In this document: positions 1-5,933 of the stretch, in pieces
Layout of the letters: each line of letters begins with the position of its first letter
Position numbering within the stretch: the first letter of the stretch is position 1
Assembly: GCA_002405565.1 (NCBI GenBank)
Contig: DHMB01000023.1
Coordinates: 1-6,542 of the forward strand
Reading direction: 5' to 3'
Origin: Clostridiales bacterium UBA4653
GTDB taxonomy: Bacteria > Bacillota > Clostridia > Oscillospirales > CAG-272
Length of the DNA: 6,542 nucleotides
Program-made: the position numbers and the translations under genes
Notes under the pieces: generated by a model
What the model was told of the DNA's origin: nothing
Databases searched by the model: none
The model's input: the letters and a program-made list of their open reading frames with translations, nothing else

Positions 1-38
1 CTTGGAAGGCTGGTGTTCTACCATTGAACTACACCCGC
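1..38 (-). tRNA. tRNA-Gly (anticodon UCC), 5' part only
   Basis: The minus strand reads GCGGGTGTAGTTCAATGG from position 38, then TAGAACACCAGCCTTCCAAG to the window edge. This gives a 7-nt acceptor 5' strand (GCGGGTG), U8-A9, a D-arm with GTTC/GAAC stem and an AATGGTA loop, A26, and a CCAGC anticodon stem 5' strand. The loop CTTCCAA places anticodon TCC at positions 4-6, which reads glycine GGA/GGN codons. The window stops one base into the 3' side of the anticodon stem, so the T-arm and acceptor 3' strand lie outside. Whether CCA is encoded cannot be seen. The gene has its own promoter and is probably transcribed separately from the protein genes upstream of it. Confidence 0.93.
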
Positions 39-40
39 AA

Positions 41-62
41 AGCAGCTCTGTTTTCAGCCGCT
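41..62 (-). other. Short hairpin in the tRNA-Gly precursor leader
   Basis: On the minus strand AGCGGCT pairs with AGCTGCT (7 bp including one G-U wobble) around the loop GAAAACAG. The stem ends two bases before tRNA nucleotide G1, and its 5' side begins at about the predicted transcription start. The 5' leader removed by RNase P would therefore be almost entirely a stem-loop. The pairing is visible in the sequence. A role in processing or in protecting the primary transcript is inference. Confidence 0.45.
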
Positions 63-67
63 CAAAT

Positions 68-96
68 ATAGTAACACAATTACGTCGTTTTGTCAA
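68..96 (-). promoter_or_regulatory. Sigma-A-type promoter of tRNA-Gly
   Basis: On the minus strand a perfect -35 box TTGACA (91-96) is followed by exactly 17 bp and a -10 box TACTAT (68-73). Transcription should start near position 61-63, giving a leader of about 23-25 nt before the tRNA. Near-consensus boxes with optimal spacing are what is expected of a highly expressed stable-RNA gene. Confidence 0.88.
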
Positions 97-97
97 T

Positions 98-145
98 ATT
101 TTTTTGGCGAAAAGTTCATTCTCCTACGATTTTTTTGAAAAGTTC
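98..145 (-). repeat. Imperfect direct repeat with A7 tracts upstream of the tRNA promoter (UP-element-like)
   Basis: Two copies of GAACTTTTC next to A7 occur on the minus strand, at 129-145 (contiguous) and 98-117 (with a 3-base GCC insert). The A7 tracts (99-105 and 130-136) start 31 bp apart, close to three helical turns. The proximal tract lies 2 bp upstream of the -35 box, where an UP element would contact the RNA polymerase alpha subunit. The repeat and the spacing are seen directly. The UP-element or DNA-bending role is inferred from position. Confidence 0.45.
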
Positions 146-157
146 TTTATGAAATTC

Positions 158-730
158 CTAGTTTTTCTGTTCTTTTGCGTTCGCGCGCTTTCCCCATGTA
201 TAGGGCTTCACTTTAAGAACGATAACAGCGTCATCCGGAATTATGTCGTCGCTTTCGTGCGACTTTGCAAATTCCGTCTCCGAATATATAAGCGCCGCGC
301 TATCATATGCAAAATCGGGAATATCCTCCCCATAAATTTCGTCAAGCGTGGCAAACACGGGCGAATTCTTGTATATCTCGTAAACATCCTTATCCATGAT
401 GTAGATATAATAAGGCATGACAAGCATATTTGCAAGTTGTTCCTGCGCCGTTATATTCGCCTCCGCCGCGAGGTCATTGTCGGGGTCATATGCGAGTCTT
501 GAAAAATTGACCTTTGACTTTCCGTCGCCGATGAGCGTTTCAATCTCGGTTTCAATGCTCTGCTCTATCCCCGCGGACTTTGCGCCGACATACATAATGC
601 ATGCGTCATATTTTTTCTTTGTCGCAAGCTGAAAAACGCATATTGAAAGCACAACGACGAGAAAAAGCGAAATTATCGTTTTCCACTTGTTGTGATACCA
701 GAAATTATCAAGCCATTTCAGAAATTTCAT
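158..730 (-). CDS. Small single-pass membrane protein of unknown function (190 aa)
   Basis: I do not recognise a named family. The protein starts with a short, aromatic and basic N-terminus (FWYHNKWKT, residues 10-18). One strongly hydrophobic segment follows at about 18-36, then KKK at 38-40 and an acidic domain of about 150 residues, probably outside the cell or in the cytoplasm depending on topology. The basic N-terminal patch and the long tail are compatible with an uncleaved signal anchor, but the KKK after the segment makes topology uncertain. The tail has a stretch around 93-135 (AQEQLANMLVMPYYIYIMDK, then DVYEIY and FATLDEIYGE) that loosely recalls the ligand-lobe segments of solute-binding proteins, a weak impression only. 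The start at 730 is chosen because GGAGG (736-740) sits 5 nt upstream. An in-frame ATG at 778 would add 16 residues but has no ribosome binding site and would lie inside a hairpin. It is the last gene of the row and follows lysS by 78 bases. Confidence 0.8.
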   Translation of the reverse strand: MKFLKWLDNFWYHNKWKTIISLFLVVVLSICVFQLATKKKYDACIMYVGAKSAGIEQSIETEIETLIGDGKSKVNFSRLAYDPDNDLAAEANITAQEQLANMLVMPYYIYIMDKDVYEIYKNSPVFATLDEIYGEDIPDFAYDSAALIYSETEFAKSHESDDIIPDDAVIVLKVKPYTWGKRANAKEQKN

Positions 731-750
731 TTCAGCCTCCGAAAAGATCC

Positions 751-784
751 GTCCGGACATCCGGTCAATATCGGACATCCGGAC
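751..784 (-). other. 13-bp hairpin between lysS and the downstream membrane-protein gene
   Basis: In the minus-strand transcript GTCCGGATGTCCG pairs with CGGATGTCCGGAC across the 8-nt loop ATATTGAC. Eleven pairs are Watson-Crick and two adjacent pairs are G-U. In a plus-strand transcript those two positions would be A-C mismatches, so the structure fits the lysS-direction RNA better. The stem contains the 11-bp direct repeat CCGGATGTCCG twice, 18 bp apart. The downstream sequence GGATCTTTTC is not a proper U-tract, so this is not a standard intrinsic terminator. It ends 10 nt before the GGAGG of the next gene. Possible roles are 3'-end protection of lysS mRNA, a processing site, leaky termination or translational modulation. 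Confidence 0.6.
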
Positions 785-808
785 TTTATTTTATTTATAC
801 ATTACAGC

Positions 809-2755
809 TCAATACAGCTTTGCGCCGGCGGGAATATGATTGTCGACCATGAGCAGATGGAGCTTTTCCTCGCCCTCTTCCTCGTGAACAGCGCTGATAA
901 GCATACCGCACGAGTCGATACCCATCATGGCTCTCGGAGGAAGGTTTACGATTGCAATACAGGTCTTGCCGATGAGCTCTTCCGGCTCATAGAAAGCGTG
1001 AATACCGCTGAGAATTGTGCGATCCGTGCCCGTGCCGTCGTCAAGAGTAAACTTCAGGAGCTTCTTTGACTTCGGAACAGCAACGCAATCCTTTACCTTA
1101 ACTGCGCGGAAGTCCGACTTTGCGAACGTCTCAAAATCGACAGTGTCCTCAAACAAAGGCTCGATCTTTACCTTTGAAAAGTCAATTTTCTCCTCAACGG
1201 CAGGTGCGGCAGGAGCCGTCTCTGCGGGCTTGTCCGCCTTCTTTTCGGCGTCAAGCGTCTTCATCGTCGGGAAAAGGAGAACGTCTCTTATAGCGGCAGA
1301 ATCCGTCAGAAGCATGCACATACGGTCGATACCGTAGCCGATACCGCCTGTGGGCGGCATGCCGATTTCAAGCGCGTTCATGAAGTCCTCGTCTGTGCGG
1401 TTGGCTTCCTCGTCGCCCTTGGCAAGGAGCTCTTCCTGCGCCTTGAAACGCTCGCGCTGGTCGATCGGGTCGTTAAGCTCGGAATATGCGTTTGCCATTT
1501 CCCAGCCGTTCATGAAGAACTCAAAACGCTCGACGTGCTCGGGGTCACCGGGCTTTTTCTTTGTAAGCGGAGAAATTTCAATCGGATGTTCTGTGACGAA
1601 TGTCGGCTGAATGAGGTGCTCCTCTGCGTATTCCTCAAAGAAGAGGTTGAGAATGTCGCCCTTCTTGTGACGTTCCTCAAACGCTATGCCGTGTGCCTTT
1701 GCAACAGCCTTCGCTTCCTCGTCCGAATGAATCTCGCCGAAGTCGACGCCGGAATATTTCTTGACGGCTTCCGTCATCGTTATTCTTTCAAAGGGCTTGC
1801 CGAGATCCATCTCGATGCCGTTATAAACTATTTTCGTTGTACCGAGAACGGTCTGCGCAACATGACGGTACATATTCTCCGTCAGCTCCATCATTCCGTT
1901 ATAATCTGTATATGCCTGATAGAGCTCCATAAGAGTAAATTCGGGGTTGTGACGTGTATCAAGTCCTTCGTTACGGAAAACTCTGCCGATCTCATAGACC
2001 TTTTCAAGTCCGCCGACGATAAGTCTCTTTAAGTAAAGCTCAAGCGATATGCGGAGCTTGAGATCCTCGTCCAGAGCGTTGAAATGTGTTTCAAAGGGTC
2101 TTGCAGCCGCGCCGCCCGCATTTGCAACGAGCATCGGCGTTTCAACCTCCATAAATCCGAGAGAATCAAGATACTGTCTTATCGTGCTGATTATCTTCGA
2201 GCGCTTGATAAACGTGTCGCGCACCTCAGGATTTACTATAAGGTCAACGTATCTCTGACGGTAGCGAAGGTCTGTATTTGTAAGTCCATGGAACTTTTCG
2301 GGAAGCACCTGAAGACTCTTTGAGAGGAGGATAACGTCCGTTGCATGGATTGATATCTCTCCCGTTTTCGTTTTGAAAACAGTGCCCTTGATACCGACGA
2401 TATCGCCTATATCGAGCTTTTTGAAAGCAGCATATTCCTCTTCGCCGACGGCGTCACGCGCTACGTACGACTGAATATTCCCCTTGAGATCCTGCACATT
2501 GCAGAACGACGCCTTGCCCATAATTCTCTTGGACATAAGTCTGCCCGCAACGGAAACCTCTTTCCCTTCAAGCTCCTCAAAATGGTCTCTTATATCAGAG
2601 CTGTGATGAGTGCGGTCGTATTTCGTGATAGTGAACGGATCGTTGCCCGCCGCAACAAGCGCGTCGAGCTTTTCGCGTCTTATTCTGAGCACTTCATTCA
2701 GCTTTTCTCCGGAAAGCTCCTCTTCAGCTGCCGGATTTACAGTGTTCTCTGCCAT
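809..2755 (-). CDS. lysS: Lysyl-tRNA synthetase (class II) with C-terminal tRNA-binding domain
   Basis: Cytosolic enzyme that activates lysine with ATP and charges tRNA-Lys. Domains in order: helical N-terminus (about 1-60), anticodon-binding OB-fold (about 66-145), class II catalytic core (about 160-500) with motif 1 (FMEVETPML, 201-209), motif 2 (GRVFRNEGLDTRHNPEF, 257-273) and motif 3 (GIGYGIDRMCMLL, 471-483). A typical bacterial LysRS ends about there, near 490-505 residues. This one continues with an Ala/Pro/Lys/Glu-rich linker (about 502-525) and a second OB-fold (about 538-648). That domain carries the landmarks of the MetRS C-terminal/EMAPII-like tRNA-binding domain: FAKSDFRAVKV (544-554), VPKSKKLLKF (560-569), ILSGIHAFYEPEELIGK (581-597), LPPRAMMGIDSCGML (605-619) and IPAGAKL near the end. 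The reading frame runs unbroken through the junction. The start has AAGGAG (2764-2769) 8 nt upstream. It follows greA by 27 bases with no room for a T-box, so lysine-responsive leader control of lysS alone is unlikely. Confidence 0.97.
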   Translation of the reverse strand: MAENTVNPAAEEELSGEKLNEVLRIRREKLDALVAAGNDPFTITKYDRTHHSSDIRDHFEELEGKEVSVAGRLMSKRIMGKASFCNVQDLKGNIQSYVARDAVGEEEYAAFKKLDIGDIVGIKGTVFKTKTGEISIHATDVILLSKSLQVLPEKFHGLTNTDLRYRQRYVDLIVNPEVRDTFIKRSKIISTIRQYLDSLGFMEVETPMLVANAGGAAARPFETHFNALDEDLKLRISLELYLKRLIVGGLEKVYEIGRVFRNEGLDTRHNPEFTLMELYQAYTDYNGMMELTENMYRHVAQTVLGTTKIVYNGIEMDLGKPFERITMTEAVKKYSGVDFGEIHSDEEAKAVAKAHGIAFEERHKKGDILNLFFEEYAEEHLIQPTFVTEHPIEISPLTKKKPGDPEHVERFEFFMNGWEMANAYSELNDPIDQRERFKAQEELLAKGDEEANRTDEDFMNALEIGMPPTGGIGYGIDRMCMLLTDSAAIRDVLLFPTMKTLDAEKKADKPAETAPAAPAVEEKIDFSKVKIEPLFEDTVDFETFAKSDFRAVKVKDCVAVPKSKKLLKFTLDDGTGTDRTILSGIHAFYEPEELIGKTCIAIVNLPPRAMMGIDSCGMLISAVHEEEGEEKLHLLMVDNHIPAGAKLY

Positions 2756-2782
2756 ATAATAATCTCCTTCGGTGTGATTTTT

Positions 2783-3265
2783 TCAGTTTTCCTGTCTCTT
2801 GAGCGATTTTACCTTGTATTTCATTATGCCGTCCGGTACTTCGACCGATACCACATCGCCGACCTTCGCTCCGACAAGCGCCTTGCCTATCGGCGACTGA
2901 TCGGAAATCTTGCCCTGCGCAAGGTTGACTTCTCTGGAGCTGACGAGCGTATATTCAACGTCCTCGTCGTATTCCATATCATAAAGAACGACTGTTATAC
3001 CGACGTTTACCGTGTCCGTCTGGATTTCGTGGTCGCTTATGACCTTTGCGTGAGCGAGGATTTCTTCGAGCTCTTCGATTTTCGCTTCAATCTTCGCCTG
3101 CTCGTTTTTTGCTTCGTCGTATTCGCTGTTTTCGGAAAGGTCGCCGAAGCCTCTCGCAATGCCGACGTTCTCCGCCGCTTCCTTACGCTTGACGTTTATA
3201 AGGTAGTCAAGCTCGTCCTTCATCTTTTTATATCCGCTTTCGGTAACTGTCTGCTGTTTTGACAT
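2783..3265 (-). CDS. greA: Transcription elongation factor GreA
   Basis: Binds the secondary channel of RNA polymerase and stimulates transcript cleavage to rescue backtracked complexes. At 160 residues it has the family length. The N-terminal coiled-coil hairpin (about 8-76) holds the diagnostic tip GDLSENSEYDEAK (41-53). Its acidic residues D42 and E45 match the pair that coordinates the catalytic metal in characterised Gre factors. The C-terminal FKBP-like domain (about 83-158) ends with SPIGKALVGAKVGDVVSVEV, typical of the family. The start is the only sensible ATG. AAGGAG at 3277-3282 lies 11 nt away, a slightly long spacing. It sits 32 bases after the protease gene and 27 before lysS. 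greA-lysS adjacency is a common arrangement in Gram-positive bacteria, and co-transcription is likely. Confidence 0.97.
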   Translation of the reverse strand: MSKQQTVTESGYKKMKDELDYLINVKRKEAAENVGIARGFGDLSENSEYDEAKNEQAKIEAKIEELEEILAHAKVISDHEIQTDTVNVGITVVLYDMEYDEDVEYTLVSSREVNLAQGKISDQSPIGKALVGAKVGDVVSVEVPDGIMKYKVKSLKRQEN

Positions 3266-3297
3266 TTTCGTGTTATCTCCTTGTGACTGTAATGTTT

Positions 3298-4650
3298 TTA
3301 TTTCTGAATTTCTTCAAGAGCGCGCAAAAGCTGGGTGTCATTTTCCGGCTCGAGAAGGAACAGATTTGTATTTTTGTATTCTTCGGGAAGGTCAACTTCC
3401 ACATCGGGTGCAATTCCCTTTTTATCGTAATTCGGCGATGTCGGAGGGCTGTAAAGGAAGGTTGTGACATAAAGGACAGCACCGCTCGAAAGCGAAAATC
3501 CGCTCTGACCGCAACCCTTTCCATAAGTATTCGTGCCGACGATCGTCACCTTGTTATAATCCTTGAGAGCGGATGTGAAAAGCTCCGCTGCGGACGCCGT
3601 GTTGCCGTTGACAAGCACGACCATCGGGCAATCGATCTCCGACTTGTCCGATTCTTTTATATCCATCACCTTGTTCCCTTCAAGATCCGTGATATGAACT
3701 ATCGGCCCCTCGGGGAGAAGGAAATCAAGGATTTCGACAGCGGCGTCAAGCCTTCCGCCGGGATTGTCTCTGACGTCGAATATCAGTCCCTCGCAACCGT
3801 CCGAAAGAAGCCCGTTTACTGCCGCTTTGAACCGGTTCGCCGTGACTTCCACGCTCATGAATTCCGTTATTTTTATATATCCGTACTTTTTGCCGTCGTC
3901 CATTGTGACAACCGACGCAATAACGGTCTCCGCCTCATAAATCCCGCGCACAACCGGGATTTCAAGGGTCTTGCCGTCCCGGATGACCGTCAGAGTGACA
4001 GTCGTATCGGCATCACCGGCTATCAGGGACGTTGCATATGAAATATTGTAGCCGACGACGCTTTCTCCGTCAACAGCCGTTATAATGTCGCCGTTCATAA
4101 TCTTCGCCGTCTCGGATGGCGAATTTTTCATGACGTGCACCACGTGGACGCCGTCCTCCATGGCAACGACATAAACGCCTATTCCGGCGCTCTTGCCTTC
4201 CGTATCGGCAACCTCCGCCGCCCATTCTTCGGCTGAATAATAGGAAGCAAATCTGTCGCCGCTGAGAGCTACATAAGCTCTTGCAAGATCGTCGCTGAGC
4301 TCGGTCTTGTCGACTTTGTACAGGTAGTTTGTATCAAATATGTCCGCAACTTCAATCAGATTTGAAAAGTCAACGGCTCTGCCGTAAGCCTGCTCTATTT
4401 TTCTGCCGTATACGTCGCGCAGAACGACAAATGCCGCCTGAAGCGATATTATGACAGCGATCACCGTCGACAAAACGGCGATGAGGACAGTGTTTTTAAC
4501 GCTGACCATGTGAGGCTCTTTTTTCGGTTTTTGCGGGCGTTCCGCCGGAGTTGACGGTTCGCGCGTCTCTTCTGTATTCTGACCGCCGACATCCTCTTCC
4601 GAGGGATTTTCTTCGTCCGGACGGCGCATATCTTCGTCGGAATTGAACAT
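3298..4650 (-). CDS. ctpA: Membrane-anchored S41 carboxy-terminal processing protease (CtpA/CtpB family)
   Basis: Serine protease of the tail-specific/C-terminal processing family, predicted to act on the outer face of the membrane. Layout: an acidic, Pro/Glu-rich, probably disordered cytoplasmic tail (1-50), one transmembrane anchor (about 53-77), an N-terminal helical region, a PDZ domain (about 150-235, with SAGIGVYV at 154-161 and NGDIITAVDG at 186-195) and the S41 core (about 245-425). The core shows YGYIKITEF (256-264) and DVRDNPGG (292-299). The catalytic serine is S353 in NGNTASAAEL, with the general-base lysine K378 in TYGKGCGQ and Q382 four residues on. These spacings (25 and 4) equal those of the Ser-Lys-Gln triad reported for Bacillus subtilis CtpB. 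There is no C-terminal peptidoglycan-binding domain. AAGGAG (4656-4661) lies 5 nt before the ATG. In Bacillus, CtpB acts in sporulation signalling. The substrate here is unknown, and the ctpA/ctpB label cannot be settled from sequence alone. Confidence 0.95.
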   Translation of the reverse strand: MFNSDEDMRRPDEENPSEEDVGGQNTEETREPSTPAERPQKPKKEPHMVSVKNTVLIAVLSTVIAVIISLQAAFVVLRDVYGRKIEQAYGRAVDFSNLIEVADIFDTNYLYKVDKTELSDDLARAYVALSGDRFASYYSAEEWAAEVADTEGKSAGIGVYVVAMEDGVHVVHVMKNSPSETAKIMNGDIITAVDGESVVGYNISYATSLIAGDADTTVTLTVIRDGKTLEIPVVRGIYEAETVIASVVTMDDGKKYGYIKITEFMSVEVTANRFKAAVNGLLSDGCEGLIFDVRDNPGGRLDAAVEILDFLLPEGPIVHITDLEGNKVMDIKESDKSEIDCPMVVLVNGNTASAAELFTSALKDYNKVTIVGTNTYGKGCGQSGFSLSSGAVLYVTTFLYSPPTSPNYDKKGIAPDVEVDLPEEYKNTNLFLLEPENDTQLLRALEEIQK

Positions 4651-4686
4651 AAAAGCTCCTTTTTCGATTATTTCTTATATACAAGA

Positions 4687-4714
4687 GAGCGAACCCGATA
4701 ATTCGGGATCGCTC
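4687..4714 (-). other. Strong intergenic hairpin between the regulator and the protease gene
   Basis: GAGCGA and TCGCTC (6 bp), one mismatch, then CCCGA and TCGGG (5 bp) enclose a 4-nt AT loop, giving a symmetric 28-nt structure in the 74-base gap. On the minus strand it is preceded by a T6 run and followed by TCTTGTATATAAG, so the U-tract is on the wrong side for a standard intrinsic terminator. On the plus strand it is followed by A6. It may terminate weakly, act as an mRNA processing or stability element that uncouples regulator from protease levels, or be a protein-binding palindrome. The structure is seen; the role is inferred. Confidence 0.55.
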
Positions 4715-4724
4715 AAAAAATATG

Positions 4725-5810
4725 TCAATATCTGTTCGATTTTGAGTTCAGATAACTTCTGACCATAAGCGCAACCTTGAAGGTTATCGCATTGTCAAAC
4801 TCGCGCAGGTCAAGTCCCGTTATCTTCTTTATCTTATCGAGCCTGTAAACAAGGGTGTTTCTGTGGACAAACATCTTTCTTGACGTTTCGGAAACGTTCA
4901 GGTTATTGTCGAAGAAGCACTGTATCGTTGAAAGCGTTTCCCTGTCGAGCAGGTCAATGCTGCCCTTCTGGAAAACCTCGTTCAGGAACATCTCGCAGAG
5001 CGTCGTCGGAAGCTGATAGATAAGTCGTCCGATACCGAGGTTTTCATAGCTTACGACGCTCTTGTCGGTGTCAAACACCCTGCCGACTTCAAGCGCAGCC
5101 TGCGCCTCTCTGTATGAACGGGAAATGTCCTTCATATTGTCAACCGCACTTCCTATGCCGATTGACACTTTGGTATAGAATTCGGCGGCGAGCGTATCAG
5201 CAATCATCGTCGCGGTCTTTTCAAGCTCCTCCTTATCGGTTCCGAGCTTGAGCTCGCGGACAAGGACAATCTCCTTTTCGCCCGTACTTATAACGTAATC
5301 CGAGCCCGAATTCGGGAAAAGATTGAGAATTATATCATATGGCGAGGTCTCAGCCCCCGAAAGTATTCTTATCAGAAACACGACCCTTTCAACATCCGTT
5401 GCGAGATGAAGTTCTCTGCTCTTTACATATATGTCGCCGGGGAGAATATTATCGAGCAAGAGGTTTTTTATGAATGAAACCTTGTCGTATTTATCGTCAT
5501 GATAGCCCTTTATGCTGCTCAATGCAACCGCAAGCACAAGAGACATCTTTTCCGCAAGAGCGTCCTCACCTTCCACAAAAACGATGTACTCCGAATGAGG
5601 CCCGGAAACGAGCGGACGATAAGTGACTCCGCCGTGCTTGATACAATCCGACACATATGAAAGCTCTTCACGGACAGCCGCTCTTGTCTCGCCTATCTTC
5701 GTAAGGTCGCTGCAAGCAACAACCGCGCCGCTTTCGTCTATTACGCCGATTGTTCTTCCTATCGCGTCCTTCATCTGATGTATTACGCCCTGAAACAATC
5801 TGCTTGACAT
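4725..5810 (-). CDS. CdaR/PucR-family transcriptional regulator
   Basis: Cytoplasmic DNA-binding regulator of 361 residues. The N-terminus (about 3-130) resembles the sugar-diacid recognition domain: a helix, then TIGVIDESGAVVACSDLTKIGE (residues 20-41, split by the reader as needed), the characteristic strand-turn-strand ending in IGE. The middle (about 137-255) looks like the GGDEF-like domain of this family, with VSIGIGSAV and SYREAQAALEVG (232-243). The C-terminus (about 292-350) is the PucR-type helix-turn-helix, with FFDNNLNVSETSRKMFVHRN (299-318) and TLVYRLDKIKKITGLDLRE after it. E. coli CdaR responds to glucarate-type sugar acids, but many clostridial homologues have no known ligand and there is no sugar-acid pathway in view. 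An in-frame TAA immediately precedes the ATG, fixing this start. Upstream are purine-rich sites at 5814-5817, 5821-5824 and 5825-5831 (AAAGGAG), so the effective ribosome binding site is unclear. It heads the row and autoregulation is plausible. Confidence 0.88.
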   Translation of the reverse strand: MSSRLFQGVIHQMKDAIGRTIGVIDESGAVVACSDLTKIGETRAAVREELSYVSDCIKHGGVTYRPLVSGPHSEYIVFVEGEDALAEKMSLVLAVALSSIKGYHDDKYDKVSFIKNLLLDNILPGDIYVKSRELHLATDVERVVFLIRILSGAETSPYDIILNLFPNSGSDYVISTGEKEIVLVRELKLGTDKEELEKTATMIADTLAAEFYTKVSIGIGSAVDNMKDISRSYREAQAALEVGRVFDTDKSVVSYENLGIGRLIYQLPTTLCEMFLNEVFQKGSIDLLDRETLSTIQCFFDNNLNVSETSRKMFVHRNTLVYRLDKIKKITGLDLREFDNAITFKVALMVRSYLNSKSNRY

Positions 5811-5837
5811 TTATCCTGCTTCCTCTCCTTTGGGTCA

Positions 5838-5849
5838 TGCGCTAACGCA
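5838..5849. promoter_or_regulatory. Small palindrome in the regulator 5' leader
   Basis: TGCG-CTAA-CGCA is a 4-bp inverted repeat with a 4-base centre, lying between the predicted transcription start and the ribosome binding region of the CdaR-like gene. It is the only GC-rich dyad in an otherwise AT-rich leader. It could be part of an operator for the regulator itself, but an arm of 4 bp is expected by chance often enough that this is weak. Confidence 0.2.
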
Positions 5850-5878
5850 AAATCCAATAAATATAAATACGTGTCTAT

Positions 5879-5907
5879 ATTTTACCGCACTTTTTGTAGA
5901 ATTTCAA
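5879..5907 (-). promoter_or_regulatory. Sigma-A-like promoter of the regulator-protease-greA-lysS row
   Basis: On the minus strand -35 TTGAAA (5902-5907) and -10 TAAAAT (5879-5884) are separated by exactly 17 bp. Transcription should begin near 5872, giving a leader of about 60 nt before the CdaR-like ATG. It lies just downstream of the end of the membrane-protein gene. No equally good promoter is visible in the later gaps, so this is the best candidate for the whole row. Internal promoters within coding regions are not excluded. Confidence 0.72.
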
Positions 5908-5933
5908 TAGTTTTTTTGTGAATTTATCTAAAA

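Noticed and set aside
731..778. In-frame upstream ATG at 778 as the start of the small membrane protein
   Set aside because: No ribosome binding site precedes it and it lies inside the 751-784 hairpin, whereas the ATG at 730 has GGAGG at 5-nt spacing.
751..800. Plus-strand intrinsic terminator: hairpin followed by a T-rich run (TTTATTTTATTTAT)
   Set aside because: There is no plus-strand gene to terminate, and the stem has two A-C mismatches when read as plus-strand RNA. A convergent or bidirectional role cannot be excluded but has no support here.
2756..2782. T-box or other tRNA-responsive leader before lysS
   Set aside because: The gap after greA is only 27 bases and holds a ribosome binding site and nothing else.
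2582..3262. Long open frame on the plus strand (226 codons) opposite greA and the lysS start
   Set aside because: It is antisense to two certain genes with strong family motifs, has low-complexity Val/Phe/Arg composition typical of a shadow frame, and has no ribosome binding site.
3259..4041. Long open frame on the plus strand (260 codons) opposite the S41 protease
   Set aside because: It lies wholly over the PDZ and catalytic coding region of the protease and has no recognisable motif, so it is an antisense shadow.
5897..5930. Imperfect AT-rich inverted repeat (TAGAATTTCA / TGAATTTATCTA) near the regulator promoter
   Set aside because: The arms differ by a 2-base gap and mismatches, and the region is so AT-rich that such pairing is expected by chance. 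It is not a credible terminator for the upstream membrane gene.
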